The notes: generated by a model from the sequence alone, not told the origin. A stretch of 64,000 nucleotides of DNA from JADLHS01 sp044225555 (GCA_044225555.1 JBGAIM010000005.1:310001-374000), one strand, 5' to 3'; positions 34,172 through 43,149 are shown, counted from the stretch's first letter. Program-made: numbers and translations.

Positions 34172-34393
34172 ATGAGCGTCATCTTCCTCCTCATTCCGTT
34201 GAGCATCGTGATCGCGCTGTGTTTTCTCGGCGCATTCATCTGGGCGGTTCGTTCCGGTCAGTATGAAGACACTTGCACACCTTCCATGAGACTCTTGCTG
34301 GAAGAGCAGCGGACAAATGCCAAGCCCGGGGCCAAGGCAAACCCGGAGGGCGACCCGCCCCCGAGCGGCACGGACGAAGGGAGCAAGGGATGA
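34172..34393 (+). CDS. ccoS: cbb3 oxidase assembly protein CcoS
   Basis: 73 aa with the family pattern: an N-terminal helix (FLLIPLSIVIALCFLGAFIW) followed directly by AVRSGQYEDTCTPSMRLLLE, where the usual 'W-x-x-x-x-G-Q-[FY]-[ED]-D' motif is visible. The C-terminal tail is Pro/Gly/Lys rich and longer than usual. CcoS is needed for cofactor insertion into cbb3 oxidase. It lies 6 nt after the small Cys-rich gene. Confidence 0.92.
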   Translation: MSVIFLLIPLSIVIALCFLGAFIWAVRSGQYEDTCTPSMRLLLEEQRTNAKPGAKANPEGDPPPSGTDEGSKG

Positions 34394-34452
34394 TTGGTAA
34401 AGGACAATGTCGGAGTGGTCGTCGAGCCCGGACATGCATTGAATTAGCGGGT

Positions 34453-35391
34453 ATGAATTCAATCAAATTGATAACTCGCATAACAACAACGGTCGCCGCG
34501 TTTGCGGCGGGAGTGCTGCTTCCAACGACAACCTTGAAGGCGGCGGAGCCGGCTACGGCTGAAAGTGACTGGAAGTCGAAGCTAATCACGCCGGTGGCGA
34601 ACCCGATTTATTTTGAAGACCCGCGCATTACGAGCGAAGTCAGGCCGATCTTCATGCAACATTGGTTGCCGGACACGTTTGATTTTAGCGGCGGCTCGGT
34701 GCCACTGGGAGGAGATGCTCAGGTATTTGCGGTTCAATTACGCTATGCGTTGACGGAGAGACTGGCACTGATTGCAACGAAGGATGGCTACATTCAGTTC
34801 AAGCCGGGCGGGGCTCTGCAGGCCAATCATGGTTATGGTTGGGCCGATCTGGCCGCCGGGGTAAAGTATCTGCTCGTGGACAGTGAAGAGCACCATTTTC
34901 TGCTCACACCCGGTCTGACCATTACCTTGCCGACGGGCAGCCCGAGCGTGCATCAAGGCGACGGGGGCGGGGAGTGGAACTTGTTCGTGTCGGGAGCCAA
35001 GGCCTGGAATGATTTTCATGTGACGGGCAACCTGGGTTTCCGGATTCCCAACAACTTCGACGAACAAACCGCGCAGATGCACTACAGCCTGCAACTGGAC
35101 TACTACGTCCACAAATACTTCATCCCGTTCTTTGCGTTGAACGGTTATACGATCCTGACCGACGGTGACGACCTGTTGCTCGGAGCCGTGCCGCTGAACA
35201 CGGAGATGTACGACCTGATTAATTTCGGCAGCACGAATGCCAAAGGGACGACACAACTCACGGTCGGCGGTGGTTTCCGTTCGCACCTGCTGGAGAATCT
35301 GGACGTGGGCGTGGCCTACGAGGTGGGTGTCGTGGAACCGGTGGGCATTTTCGACAGCCGGGTCACCGTGGACATGATCTGGCGATTTTAA
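34453..35391 (+). CDS. Exported outer-membrane beta-barrel protein within the cco locus
   Basis: 312 aa from the ATG at 34453 (MNSIKLITRITTTVAAFAAG), signal peptide ending near LKAAE. The mature protein has an aromatic, strand-rich body (VRPIFMQHWLPDTFDFSGGS, GYGWADLAAGVKYLLVDSEE, LTITLPTGSPSVHQGDGGGE) and ends in RVTVDMIWRF with a C-terminal Phe, indicating an outer-membrane barrel. It resembles the transporter/MetA-pathway barrels. It is unusual between ccoS and ccoN; a role in copper or small-molecule entry is a guess. A terminator-like stem follows. Confidence 0.8.
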   Translation: MNSIKLITRITTTVAAFAAGVLLPTTTLKAAEPATAESDWKSKLITPVANPIYFEDPRITSEVRPIFMQHWLPDTFDFSGGSVPLGGDAQVFAVQLRYALTERLALIATKDGYIQFKPGGALQANHGYGWADLAAGVKYLLVDSEEHHFLLTPGLTITLPTGSPSVHQGDGGGEWNLFVSGAKAWNDFHVTGNLGFRIPNNFDEQTAQMHYSLQLDYYVHKYFIPFFALNGYTILTDGDDLLLGAVPLNTEMYDLINFGSTNAKGTTQLTVGGGFRSHLLENLDVGVAYEVGVVEPVGIFDSRVTVDMIWRF

Positions 35392-35403
35392 CCTTTGACG
35401 CAC

Positions 35404-35431
35404 GGGGCTGAACCTGGTTCAGCCCCGTTTT
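35404..35431 (+). terminator. Terminator-like hairpin before ccoNO
   Basis: GGGGCTGAACC pairs perfectly with GGTTCAGCCCC (35404-35426), followed by G then four T. It lies 12 nt past the barrel-protein stop and about 34 nt before ccoNO, so ccoNO probably has its own promoter or receives partial read-through. Confidence 0.65.
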
Positions 35432-35464
35432 CGATTTACAACACGCACACAACCAATTGATCGC

Positions 35465-37606
35465 ATGAACGTAGAAACCTTCAAATACGACAACCGCATC
35501 GTCCGCGCTTTCGCGATTGCCACCATCATCTGGGGGCTCGTGGGCTTCAGCGCCGGATTGCTGATTGCCTGCCAGTTGTTCTATCCGGACCTGAACTTGA
35601 ACCTCCAGTTCACTTCGTTCGGGCGGTTGCGCCCGTTGCACACCAACGCGGTCATTTTCGCTTTCGTGGGCAACGCGATGTTCATGGGGATCTATTATTC
35701 GCTGCAACGGCTGTGCAAGGCGCGAATGTTCAGCGATCTTTTGAGCTGGGTGAACTTCTGGGGCTGGCAGCTGATCATCGTGAGTGCCGCGGCCACGTTG
35801 CCCCTGGGGCTGACGACGAGCAAGGAATACGCGGAACTCGAATGGCCGATTGACATCGCCATCGCGCTGATCTGGGTGGTGTTCACGGTGAATCTGCTGG
35901 GAACGATCCTCAAACGTCGCGAGAAACACATCTACGTTGCCATCTGGTTTTACATCGCCACCGCGGTTACGGTAGCAATGCTGCATATCGTCAACTCGTT
36001 GGAAATGCCCGCGAGCGCGTTCAAGAGCTATTCGATTTATGCCGGAGTCCAGGACGCGTTGGTGCAATGGTGGTATGGCCACAATGCCGTGGCCTTTTTC
36101 CTGACCACGCCTTTTCTTGGCCTCATGTATTACTTCCTGCCGAAGGCGGCCGACCGCCCGGTGTTCAGCTACCGGCTTTCGATCATTCACTTCTGGGGGC
36201 TGATCTTCATCTACATCTGGGCGGGGCCGCATCACCTGCTTTACACGGCGCTGCCGGACTGGGCGCAATCGCTCGGCATGGTGTTCTCGCTGATGCTCAT
36301 CGCGCCGAGCTGGGGTGGCATGTTGAACGGCTTGCTGACTTTGCGCGGGGCCTGGGACAAGGTGCGCGAACAACCCATGTTGAAATTCATGGTGGTGGCG
36401 GTGACGGCTTACGGCATGGCGACGCTGGAGGGGCCGATTCTCGCTATCAAATCAGTGAACTCCCTCTCGCACTACACGGACTGGACCATTGCGCACGTGC
36501 ACACCGGCGCGCTCGGCTGGAACGGCTTCATCGCGTTCTCCATGCTCTACTGGCTCTTCCCGCGGTTGTGGAACACCAAGTTGCATTCGGTGAAGCTGGC
36601 GAACTGGCACTTCTGGATCGCGCTGCTCGGCATGATGTTTTACGTGGTGCCGATGTATGCCTCGGGCATCACGCAGGGCTTGATGTGGAAACAATTCACC
36701 AAGGAAGGCTTCCTGCAGTATCCGAACTTTCTGGAAACGGTGACGCACCTAATTGACTTCTACAAGTTGCGCGCCATCGGCGGCTCGCTCTACATCGTTG
36801 GGGCGTTCCTGATGACCTATAATCTCTGGCGCACGGCCAAGGCCGGGAAATTTGAACCTGACACGGAAGCGCAGGCAGCCGCAATCACCAAGGAAGCGCC
36901 CGCGCACGACGACCATCCTTACAAACATCGCTGGCTGGAAGCCAAGCCCGTGACCTTCACGGTGCTGGCCTTGGTGGCGGTGGCGATTGGTGGGTTGATC
37001 GAGATCGTCCCCATGTTTCTCATCAAGAACAATGTTCCGACGATCACGAGCGTCAAGCCGTACACCCCGCTGGAAATGACCGGGCGCGATATTTACATCC
37101 GCGAGGGTTGCGTCGGTTGCCATTCGCAGATGGTCCGGCCCTTCCGCAGCGAGACCGAACGTTACGGCGAATACTCCAAGGCCGGCGAATTCGTCAATGA
37201 CCACCCATTCCTCTGGGGTTCGAAGCGCACCGGGCCGGATTTGCATCGCGAGGGCGGAAAGTATCCGGACGCGTGGCATTACAACCACATGGACGATCCG
37301 CGCGCGACTTCGCCCGGCTCGATCATGCCGCGGTATTCGTGGTTGTTGACGCAGAAGATTGACACGAACGCGGTCGCGCCCCGCATTGCGGCGCTGCGCA
37401 AGGTCGGCGTGCCGTATCCCGTCGGCTACGAAAATGGTGAGGCTCAGAAGGATCTGCAAAAGCAGGCCGCGTCCATCGTGATCGGCCTGAAAATCGGCTC
37501 GGTGGATTCGCAACCGGACCGCGAGATCATCGCCCTGATTGCGTATCTCCAACGACTCGGCAAAGACATCAAGGCGGAACCGGTAGCGTCCGCGACAACG
37601 AAATAA
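35465..37606 (+). CDS. ccoNO: cbb3-type cytochrome c oxidase, fused subunits I and II (CcoNO)
   Basis: 713 aa. Residues 1-about 470 are the CcoN heme-copper oxidase core: RPLHTNAVIFAFVGNAMF (low-spin heme His), VQWWYGHNAVAFFLTTPF (CuB His), GPHHLLYTALPDW (CuB His pair) and TDWTIAHVHTGALGWNGF (heme b3/b His). A linker with a TM helix (AVAIGGLIEIVPMFLI) joins the CcoO cytochrome c domain (about 520-713): IREGCVGCHSQMVRP, then TSPGSIMPRYSW with the axial Met. The fused form occurs in several phyla. It reduces O2 with high affinity and pumps protons. ccoQ and ccoP follow. Confidence 0.96.
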   Translation: MNVETFKYDNRIVRAFAIATIIWGLVGFSAGLLIACQLFYPDLNLNLQFTSFGRLRPLHTNAVIFAFVGNAMFMGIYYSLQRLCKARMFSDLLSWVNFWGWQLIIVSAAATLPLGLTTSKEYAELEWPIDIAIALIWVVFTVNLLGTILKRREKHIYVAIWFYIATAVTVAMLHIVNSLEMPASAFKSYSIYAGVQDALVQWWYGHNAVAFFLTTPFLGLMYYFLPKAADRPVFSYRLSIIHFWGLIFIYIWAGPHHLLYTALPDWAQSLGMVFSLMLIAPSWGGMLNGLLTLRGAWDKVREQPMLKFMVVAVTAYGMATLEGPILAIKSVNSLSHYTDWTIAHVHTGALGWNGFIAFSMLYWLFPRLWNTKLHSVKLANWHFWIALLGMMFYVVPMYASGITQGLMWKQFTKEGFLQYPNFLETVTHLIDFYKLRAIGGSLYIVGAFLMTYNLWRTAKAGKFEPDTEAQAAAITKEAPAHDDHPYKHRWLEAKPVTFTVLALVAVAIGGLIEIVPMFLIKNNVPTITSVKPYTPLEMTGRDIYIREGCVGCHSQMVRPFRSETERYGEYSKAGEFVNDHPFLWGSKRTGPDLHREGGKYPDAWHYNHMDDPRATSPGSIMPRYSWLLTQKIDTNAVAPRIAALRKVGVPYPVGYENGEAQKDLQKQAASIVIGLKIGSVDSQPDREIIALIAYLQRLGKDIKAEPVASATTK

Positions 37607-37617
37607 CTCTCAAGTGT

Positions 37618-37815
37618 ATGATCAAGAATGTTCTCAGCGATATTGGAGGCGTCGGCATTTACGGCGTCATCTCCATTTGCCTGTTCTTCACGGTGTTCAT
37701 TGGGATGCTCATCTGGGTTTTCGCAATGAAGAAGTCATTCGCCCAAAACATGAGCGCCTTGCCGCTGAACGACGGCGAGAAAAACTCTGACCGGAAAGGA
37801 AATTCCCATGAATAA
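37618..37815 (+). CDS. ccoQ: cbb3 oxidase small subunit CcoQ
   Basis: 65 aa: one TM helix (ISICLFFTVFIGMLIWVFAM) followed by a short charged cytoplasmic tail (KKSFAQNMSALPLNDGEKN). The size, topology and place between ccoNO and ccoP identify CcoQ, which stabilises the oxidase. It starts 11 nt after ccoNO and overlaps the ccoP start by 8 nt. Confidence 0.88.
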   Translation: MIKNVLSDIGGVGIYGVISICLFFTVFIGMLIWVFAMKKSFAQNMSALPLNDGEKNSDRKGNSHE

Positions 37816-38395
37816 CAATCCCACGGAAGGCAAGTTGATGGACCACGAGGCGGACGGCATCAAGGAATTGGACAATCTGCTCCCGCGCTGGTGGGTCTGG
37901 TTGTTCAACCTCAGCATCGCGTTCGCGGTTGTTTACCTGATCTATTACCACGTGGCCGGGGCCGGCGATTTGCAGGCCGCCGAATACACGAAGGAATGGA
38001 AGCGCGGTGAAGAACTCAAGAGCGCGGCCATCGCCAAGTTCGAGTCCGGCATCGCCACGCTTACTCCGTCCACGGACAAAGCCGTGTTGGGCGACGGGCA
38101 AAGACTGTTTGTGACCTACTGCGCCCCCTGCCACCGTCCGGATGGCGGCGGTCTGGTGGGCCCGAATCTTTGTGACGATTACTGGATTCACGGCTCGAAC
38201 TATCTGGACAACGTGAAAACCATCATCAACGGCGTGCCCGCGAAGGGCATGTTGACCTGGCGCGGGGTGCTGAATCCCGACCAGATCAAAGCGGTGAGCA
38301 GCTACATCTACACGTTGCGCGGGTCGAACCCGAAAAATCCCAAGCCGGCCGAGAACACGGTGACGGCTCCGACCGGGCCGAGCGCGTTTGAATGA
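37808..38395 (+). CDS. ccoP: cbb3 oxidase subunit III, mono-heme CcoP
   Basis: 195 aa. The N-terminal segment MDHEADGIKELDNLLPRWWV with the helix LFNLSIAFAVVYLIYYHV is typical of CcoP. One cytochrome c domain follows, with VTYCAPCHRPDGGGLVGPNL and a terminal Met in AKGMLTWRGVL. Classical CcoP (about 290-300 aa) carries two heme c groups; only one CxxCH is present here, so the subunit is a shortened mono-heme form. The Thr/Pro-rich tail is non-conserved. It overlaps ccoQ by 8 nt. Confidence 0.93.
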   Translation: MNNNPTEGKLMDHEADGIKELDNLLPRWWVWLFNLSIAFAVVYLIYYHVAGAGDLQAAEYTKEWKRGEELKSAAIAKFESGIATLTPSTDKAVLGDGQRLFVTYCAPCHRPDGGGLVGPNLCDDYWIHGSNYLDNVKTIINGVPAKGMLTWRGVLNPDQIKAVSSYIYTLRGSNPKNPKPAENTVTAPTGPSAFE

Positions 38396-38441
38396 GTGCT
38401 CAAAATCCCAGACACAAAAACGAAATCTGGCAGGGCTTAGG

Positions 38442-38475
38442 GCAGGGCGCGGATCGAGAGACGCGCCCTGCTTTT
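38442..38475 (+). terminator. Intrinsic terminator after ccoP
   Basis: A 10-bp perfect stem (GCAGGGCGCG/CGCGCCCTGC; 38442-38451 with 38462-38471) with a 10-nt loop is followed by four T. It separates the structural genes ccoNOQP from ccoG-fixH. Confidence 0.82.
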
Positions 38476-38531
38476 CCATTGGCCCAGGACCACGGTCATC
38501 GGGAGCACGCGGAACTTGGAGTTTCAATTCG

Positions 38532-40004
38532 ATGATCGCCAAACCGCCCAACGAAAAATCCACCGGGCATGATCCCTTTCAAGCTTCGCAGGAAGCCGAT
38601 TGGGAGAACTTCCGCGACCACTTGACGACGACCAACAAGCTTGGTCAACGCCAGTGGATCTACGCAAAGAAGCCGAAGGGCAACTGGACGCGGCGGCGTA
38701 CCTGGCTGAGTTGGCTGCTCATCGGCATCATGTTTGCCGGCCCGTTTATCAAGATCAACGGCAACCCGCTGCTCTTGATGAACATCGTCGAACGGCGCTT
38801 CTCCATTCTCGGCCAGTTGTTCTGGCCGCAGGACATGGTGATCTTTGCGGTGGCGATGTTGATCTTCATCACGGGCATCATCATTTTCACGGCGGCCTAT
38901 GGCCGGCTCTGGTGCGGTTGGACCTGCCCGCAGACCGTGATGATGGAAATGGTCTTTCGTAAACTGGAATACCTGATCGAAGGCGATGCGGTGGAACAAA
39001 AGAAACTCGCCGCCGCGCCGTGGACCCTGCGCAAGCTGGCGAAGAAGGTCTTCAAACAGGCGATCTTCTTTGGGTTGTCCTTCATCATCGGCAACACGCT
39101 GCTGGCTTACATCATTGGCAGTGACCAGCTTTATCAGATTGTCACCGACGACCCGCGTCAGCACGTGACGGGGCTGACCTTCATGATCCTGTTCACGTTA
39201 TTGTTCTACGCCATCTTCGCGCGCTTTCGCGAGCAGGCTTGCACGTTCATCTGTCCGTATGGCCGCTTTCAATCCACGATGCTCGACGAAAACTCGATGA
39301 TCGTGGCCTACGATTACAAGCGGGGGGAAAAGCGCGGCCCGCTGCGGCGCGACCAACCACTCGTTCATCGGATCGCGCAGGGCAAGGGCGACTGCATTGA
39401 CTGCCATCAGTGCGTGGCCGTGTGCCCCACGGGCATTGACATCCGCAACGGCGTGCAGATGGAGTGCGTGCATTGCACGGCGTGCATTGATGCGTGCGAT
39501 TCGGTAATGGACAAGGTCGGTTCGCCGCGCGGTCTCATTCGTTACGCCTCGCTGAACAGCATCGAAAAGGGCGAACCCATCCGGTTCACGCCGCGCATGA
39601 AACTTTATGCGGGCGTATTGGCGGGGCTGATTGCGCTGTTCCTGATCCTGGTGTTCACGCGTCCGGTGGTGGAAGCCATCCTGCTGCGGGCGCCCGGCGC
39701 CTTGTTCGTCCAGACCAGCGCCGACCGGATTGAAAATCTCTATACTCTAAAGTTGGTCAACAAAACGATGCGTGATCTCCCGGTGGAATTGAAACTCGAA
39801 AACGTCTCCGGCAAACTCGACGTGATGGGTGAAAAGAATCTCGTCGTGCCTGCCGGCAAACTCGCGGAGACTTCCATCATCATCGAACTGAACTCGGCCA
39901 ATCTCACCGGCGCCACCACGAAACTCAAGGTGGGCGTTTATTCCGGAGGCAAGCTGGTGCAGACCGTGAAGACGGTTTTCGTCGGCCCGCGCACGAAAGA
40001 CTGA
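38532..40004 (+). CDS. ccoG: Cytochrome oxidase accessory protein CcoG (polyferredoxin)
   Basis: 490 aa from the ATG at 38532. Several TM helices with RLWCGWTCPQTVMMEMVFRK and CTFICPYGRFQSTMLDE; then two 4Fe-4S clusters, GDCIDCHQCVAVCPTGIDI and MECVHCTACIDACDSVMDK. A C-terminal Ig-like domain (about 380-490, LYTLKLVNKTMRDLPVEL) follows. CcoG reduces Cu(II) for cbb3 oxidase assembly. It overlaps nothing upstream and is followed by fixH after 4 nt. Confidence 0.95.
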   Translation: MIAKPPNEKSTGHDPFQASQEADWENFRDHLTTTNKLGQRQWIYAKKPKGNWTRRRTWLSWLLIGIMFAGPFIKINGNPLLLMNIVERRFSILGQLFWPQDMVIFAVAMLIFITGIIIFTAAYGRLWCGWTCPQTVMMEMVFRKLEYLIEGDAVEQKKLAAAPWTLRKLAKKVFKQAIFFGLSFIIGNTLLAYIIGSDQLYQIVTDDPRQHVTGLTFMILFTLLFYAIFARFREQACTFICPYGRFQSTMLDENSMIVAYDYKRGEKRGPLRRDQPLVHRIAQGKGDCIDCHQCVAVCPTGIDIRNGVQMECVHCTACIDACDSVMDKVGSPRGLIRYASLNSIEKGEPIRFTPRMKLYAGVLAGLIALFLILVFTRPVVEAILLRAPGALFVQTSADRIENLYTLKLVNKTMRDLPVELKLENVSGKLDVMGEKNLVVPAGKLAETSIIIELNSANLTGATTKLKVGVYSGGKLVQTVKTVFVGPRTKD

Positions 40005-40008
40005 AATC

Positions 40009-40479
40009 ATGAGCAACCCAACCCCAACCCGCAATCTGTGGCCCGCTACCATAATCGGCTTTTTCATTGTGGCCGTTATTTTCCTGGGTTCGTTCGTCGT
40101 GTGGGCGATGCGGCAGCGCGAGGACCTGGTCTCGGCCGATTACTACGAACGCGAAGTCCGCTACCAGCAACAGCTCGATTCAATGAACCGCTCCCACGGA
40201 CTGGCTGCGCAAGTGGTCGTCACGTTCGATCCCGCACAACAGGCGATTGTCATCACATTGCCCGCTGGCCAGACACAGGGCGCAACCGGTCAAGTACATC
40301 TCTATCGGCCATCGGATGCGCGGCTGGATCGGGAATTCCCGCTGGCATTGAACGCCCAAGGCGTACAGCGGCTTGAGACCAGGGAATTGAGCGGCGGACT
40401 GTGGAAGGTGCGAGTGAAATGGAACGCCAACGGGCAGGAGTATTTTCTGGATCAACCGGTCATCGTAACTGCCGGCTAG
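40009..40479 (+). CDS. ccoH: FixH/CcoH-family protein
   Basis: 156 aa. One N-terminal TM helix (WPATIIGFFIVAVIFLGSFV) then the FixH signature ADYYEREVRYQQQLDSMNRS. The C-terminal domain is beta-rich (QVHLYRPSDARLDREFPL, GLWKVRVKWNANGQEYFL). FixH/CcoH is needed for stable cbb3 assembly, with CcoI and CcoG. It starts 4 nt after ccoG and ends 10 nt before the SafE-type gene. Confidence 0.92.
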   Translation: MSNPTPTRNLWPATIIGFFIVAVIFLGSFVVWAMRQREDLVSADYYEREVRYQQQLDSMNRSHGLAAQVVVTFDPAQQAIVITLPAGQTQGATGQVHLYRPSDARLDREFPLALNAQGVQRLETRELSGGLWKVRVKWNANGQEYFLDQPVIVTAG

Positions 40480-40489
40480 GCTGATCACC

Positions 40490-41176
40490 ATGGAACTCTG
40501 GACCGCATTTTTGCTGGGCTTCGTCGGCAGCGCGCACTGCGCCGGCATGTGCGGGCCGCTGGCGCTGGCTTTGCCGGGCGGCGGCGGGCGTGCGACGTTC
40601 CTAGTCGGCCGGCTTCTCTACAATCTTGGTCGCGTGGTGACTTACCTGCTGATGGGCGCGTTCTTCGGCCTGCTCGGGCACGGCTTTGCCCTCGCTGGAT
40701 TGCAGCGCTGGGTTTCGCTCGTGCTGGGCATCGTGATTCTCGTGGGTGTCTTCGTCTCGCCACGGTTCGCCAATGCATTGCCGGTGACGCGATTCGTCAG
40801 TTGGCTGAAGGCCACGCTGGGCCGGCTGTTTCAGCAACGGGCACTGACCTCACTGTTTGGCGTTGGATTGTTAAACGGATTGTTGCCCTGCGGCTTGGTT
40901 TACATCGCTTGCGCGGGGGCGACGGCCACGGGGAATCTGTGGAGCGGCGTGGACTACATGATCGCCTTCGGCTTGGGCACGGGGCCGATGATGCTGGCGA
41001 TTTCGCTTATCGGGACCAAACTCCAGTTTGTCCTCCGACTGAGGCTGCAACGGTTGATTCCGGCGAGTCTCGCGATCGTGGGCGCATTGCTGCTCCTGCG
41101 CGGCATGGCGCTGGGTATCCCGTATGTCAGCCCCAATCTCCCGGCACAGCCCGGTGCGGCGAGTTGCTGCCATTGA
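40490..41176 (+). CDS. TauE/SafE-type membrane protein of the cbb3 locus
   Basis: 228 aa, six hydrophobic helices. N-terminal FLLGFVGSAHCAGMCGPLAL carries the conserved Cys pair, and LFGVGLLNGLLPCGLVYIAC a second Cys-Gly motif; GVDYMIAFGLGTGPMMLAI is the third conserved block. This matches the sulfite exporter/DsbD_2-like family (PF13386) often last in ccoGHIS loci, thought to handle copper or reducing equivalents. It ends GAASCCH, a possible metal-binding tail. Confidence 0.88.
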   Translation: MELWTAFLLGFVGSAHCAGMCGPLALALPGGGGRATFLVGRLLYNLGRVVTYLLMGAFFGLLGHGFALAGLQRWVSLVLGIVILVGVFVSPRFANALPVTRFVSWLKATLGRLFQQRALTSLFGVGLLNGLLPCGLVYIACAGATATGNLWSGVDYMIAFGLGTGPMMLAISLIGTKLQFVLRLRLQRLIPASLAIVGALLLLRGMALGIPYVSPNLPAQPGAASCCH

Positions 41177-41243
41177 GAGCCTCATTACGACTGAGGGGGT
41201 GCAGCGACCAACTATGTGCTTCCCGTGACTGTCCAAAACGGCT

Positions 41244-42098
41244 ATGAAACCGTCCATGCAAAAATCTCTTTCTTTGGTTGTTGCTGGCCTGATCGGCGCC
41301 GCGCTCTGCGGGAATACCGTTCACGCGGCTGAGGTGAAACCGCTGCGTGTGTTGTTGATCACCGGCGGCTGCTGCCACGACTACGCCCGGCAAAAAGACA
41401 TTCTGAAAAGAGGCCTCGAAGCGCGGGCCAACGTCGTTGTGACCCAGGTCCATACCGACGACGGCAGCACCAAGCCGCCGCTCGCCATTCTCGGTAATCC
41501 AGATTACGCCAAGGGATATGATGTGGTCATTCATGACGAGTGCGCGGCGGACATCAATGATCCCGCCACTATCAAGGGCATAGTTGCGCCACACCGCGCG
41601 GGCATTCCTGGAGTGAACCTGCATTGTGCCATGCACTGTTATCGCATTGGTAACCCCGGCGAGAAGGCTACGGCGGGTACGGACCGGGCTCTGTGGTTTG
41701 ATTACCTTGGCCTTCAGTCGAGCGGTCACGGTGCCCAATTGCCGATCGCCATCCATTTCACCGATACGAATCAGCCGATCATTCGCAGCTTGGCCGACTG
41801 GACCACGATCAATGAGGAGCTTTACAACAATATCCAGATTCTGCCGACCGCCAAACCGCTCGCCACGGGCGCACAAACTGTGAAGAACAAGGAAGGGGTC
41901 GAGAAGGAAAACAAATATGTCGTGGCTTGGATCAACGACTACCAGGGCACCCGCGTCTTCAGCACCACCCTCGGTCACAACAATGAAACCGTCGCGGATG
42001 GTCGCTATCTGGACCTGGTCACCCGTGGCCTGCTTTGGGCTTGTGGCAAGCTCGATGAGCAAGGGGTCATCGCACCCGGCTACGGCCCGAAGCACTGA
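41244..42098 (+). CDS. Exported ThuA-domain protein
   Basis: 284 aa with a signal peptide (SLVVAGLIGAALCGNTVHAA). The ThuA (class I glutamine-amidotransferase-like, PF06283) domain shows RVLLITGGCCHDYARQKDIL, GYDVVIHDECAADINDPATI, GVNLHCAMHCYRIGN and the late RVFSTTLGHNNETVADGRYL, the conserved G-H motif. The family is linked to trehalose or other sugar metabolism, but activity is unproven. It is probably in the periplasm and starts 67 nt after the SafE-type gene. Confidence 0.9.
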   Translation: MKPSMQKSLSLVVAGLIGAALCGNTVHAAEVKPLRVLLITGGCCHDYARQKDILKRGLEARANVVVTQVHTDDGSTKPPLAILGNPDYAKGYDVVIHDECAADINDPATIKGIVAPHRAGIPGVNLHCAMHCYRIGNPGEKATAGTDRALWFDYLGLQSSGHGAQLPIAIHFTDTNQPIIRSLADWTTINEELYNNIQILPTAKPLATGAQTVKNKEGVEKENKYVVAWINDYQGTRVFSTTLGHNNETVADGRYLDLVTRGLLWACGKLDEQGVIAPGYGPKH

Positions 42099-42165
42099 TT
42101 CAACAATCGCAGAAAATGAGTTCGTTGACGCTGTCTCCCGAGGCGTCTAAAGTGCGGCGGTCGTA

Positions 42166-42552
42166 ATGATTGCCAGGACTACCACAACCCAGCCGACCGT
42201 GCCGAACTTTCGGGTCGGTGACGAACGGCTCGTCAAGCTCACCGCCACTGCCGGCAAAAAAGTCGGCGCGCTACTGACCAAGCAAGGCCGTCCCAACGGC
42301 GTGTTGCGCGTGGCGGTGGTGGGTGGTGGCTGTTCCGGACTGCAATACAAGATGGATTTGCAGGACGCGCCGGCAAACCGGGATTTTCTGGTCGAGTCCG
42401 CCGGAGTGAAGGTGGTCGTGGATCCCAAGAGTGCTCTCTACGTGACCGGCAGCGAACTCGATTACGTGGACGCACTTCAGGATGGTGGCTTCAAGGTGAA
42501 GAATCCCAACGCGGCCACGAGCTGTTCCTGTGGCGAGAGCTTCAGCGCGTAA
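42166..42552 (+). CDS. A-type iron-sulfur carrier protein (IscA/ErpA family)
   Basis: 128 aa. Conserved Cys pattern: VVGGGCSGLQYKMDLQD (first Cys) and AATSCSCGESFSA (last two Cys, C-x-C), plus the core LTATAGKKVGALLTKQG. It carries and delivers Fe-S clusters. The stop TAA shares its last base with the ATG of the HscB gene (TAATG), so the two are coupled. iscU, iscS and hscA are not in the window. Confidence 0.94.
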   Translation: MIARTTTTQPTVPNFRVGDERLVKLTATAGKKVGALLTKQGRPNGVLRVAVVGGGCSGLQYKMDLQDAPANRDFLVESAGVKVVVDPKSALYVTGSELDYVDALQDGGFKVKNPNAATSCSCGESFSA

Positions 42553-43145
42553 TGACGGACTATTTCGCCCTGCTCAACGAGCCGCGCCGTCCGTGGCTGG
42601 AGGCGGAGGCCCTGAAGGAAAAATTCCTCGCCCTTTCGGCTGAAGTTCATCCCGACCGGGTACACCTATCATCGGAAGCGGACAAGCTCGCTGCCAATCG
42701 CCGTTACACGGAACTCAACGCGGCTTACCATTGCCTCCGTGAGCCACGCGACCGGTTGCGGCATCTGTTGGAACTTGAACTGGGCAAGAAACCTTCCGAC
42801 CTGACGAACGTGCCGGACGACCTCATGGACTTGTTCTTTGGCGTCGGGAAAGTGTTGAAAGAGACGGATGCCTTTATCGTAGAGAAGAGCAAGGCGACGT
42901 CGCCGTTGCTTCAGGTGCAGTTTTTCGAGCGGGGACAAGAGTGGATTGAAAAGTTGGGTGGGCTGCGGCAGACAATCAACTCGCGGCGCGAGCCTTTGAT
43001 CAACGAGTTGAAGTCGCTCAGCCCGACTTGGGATGGCAAACCGCAAAAGCCATTGGAGCGGTTGCTGGAAATCTGGCGGCTGTTGAGTTTTTACGAGCGC
43101 TGGCTGGCGCAAAATCAGGAGCGGGTGGTGCAGCTTTCCTTTTAA
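42552..43145 (+). CDS. hscB: Fe-S assembly co-chaperone HscB
   Basis: 197 aa. A J-domain at about 1-75: DYFALLNEPRRPWLEAEALK, then HPDRVHLSSEADKLAANRRY with the essential HPD. The C-terminal three-helix domain (about 85-197, LMDLFFGVGKVLKETDAF) is that of HscB, which binds IscU. It starts by overlap with the A-type carrier gene, an arrangement that fits Fe-S cluster assembly, including for the oxidase accessory proteins upstream. Confidence 0.88.
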   Translation: MTDYFALLNEPRRPWLEAEALKEKFLALSAEVHPDRVHLSSEADKLAANRRYTELNAAYHCLREPRDRLRHLLELELGKKPSDLTNVPDDLMDLFFGVGKVLKETDAFIVEKSKATSPLLQVQFFERGQEWIEKLGGLRQTINSRREPLINELKSLSPTWDGKPQKPLERLLEIWRLLSFYERWLAQNQERVVQLSF

Positions 43146-43149
43146 TGTT

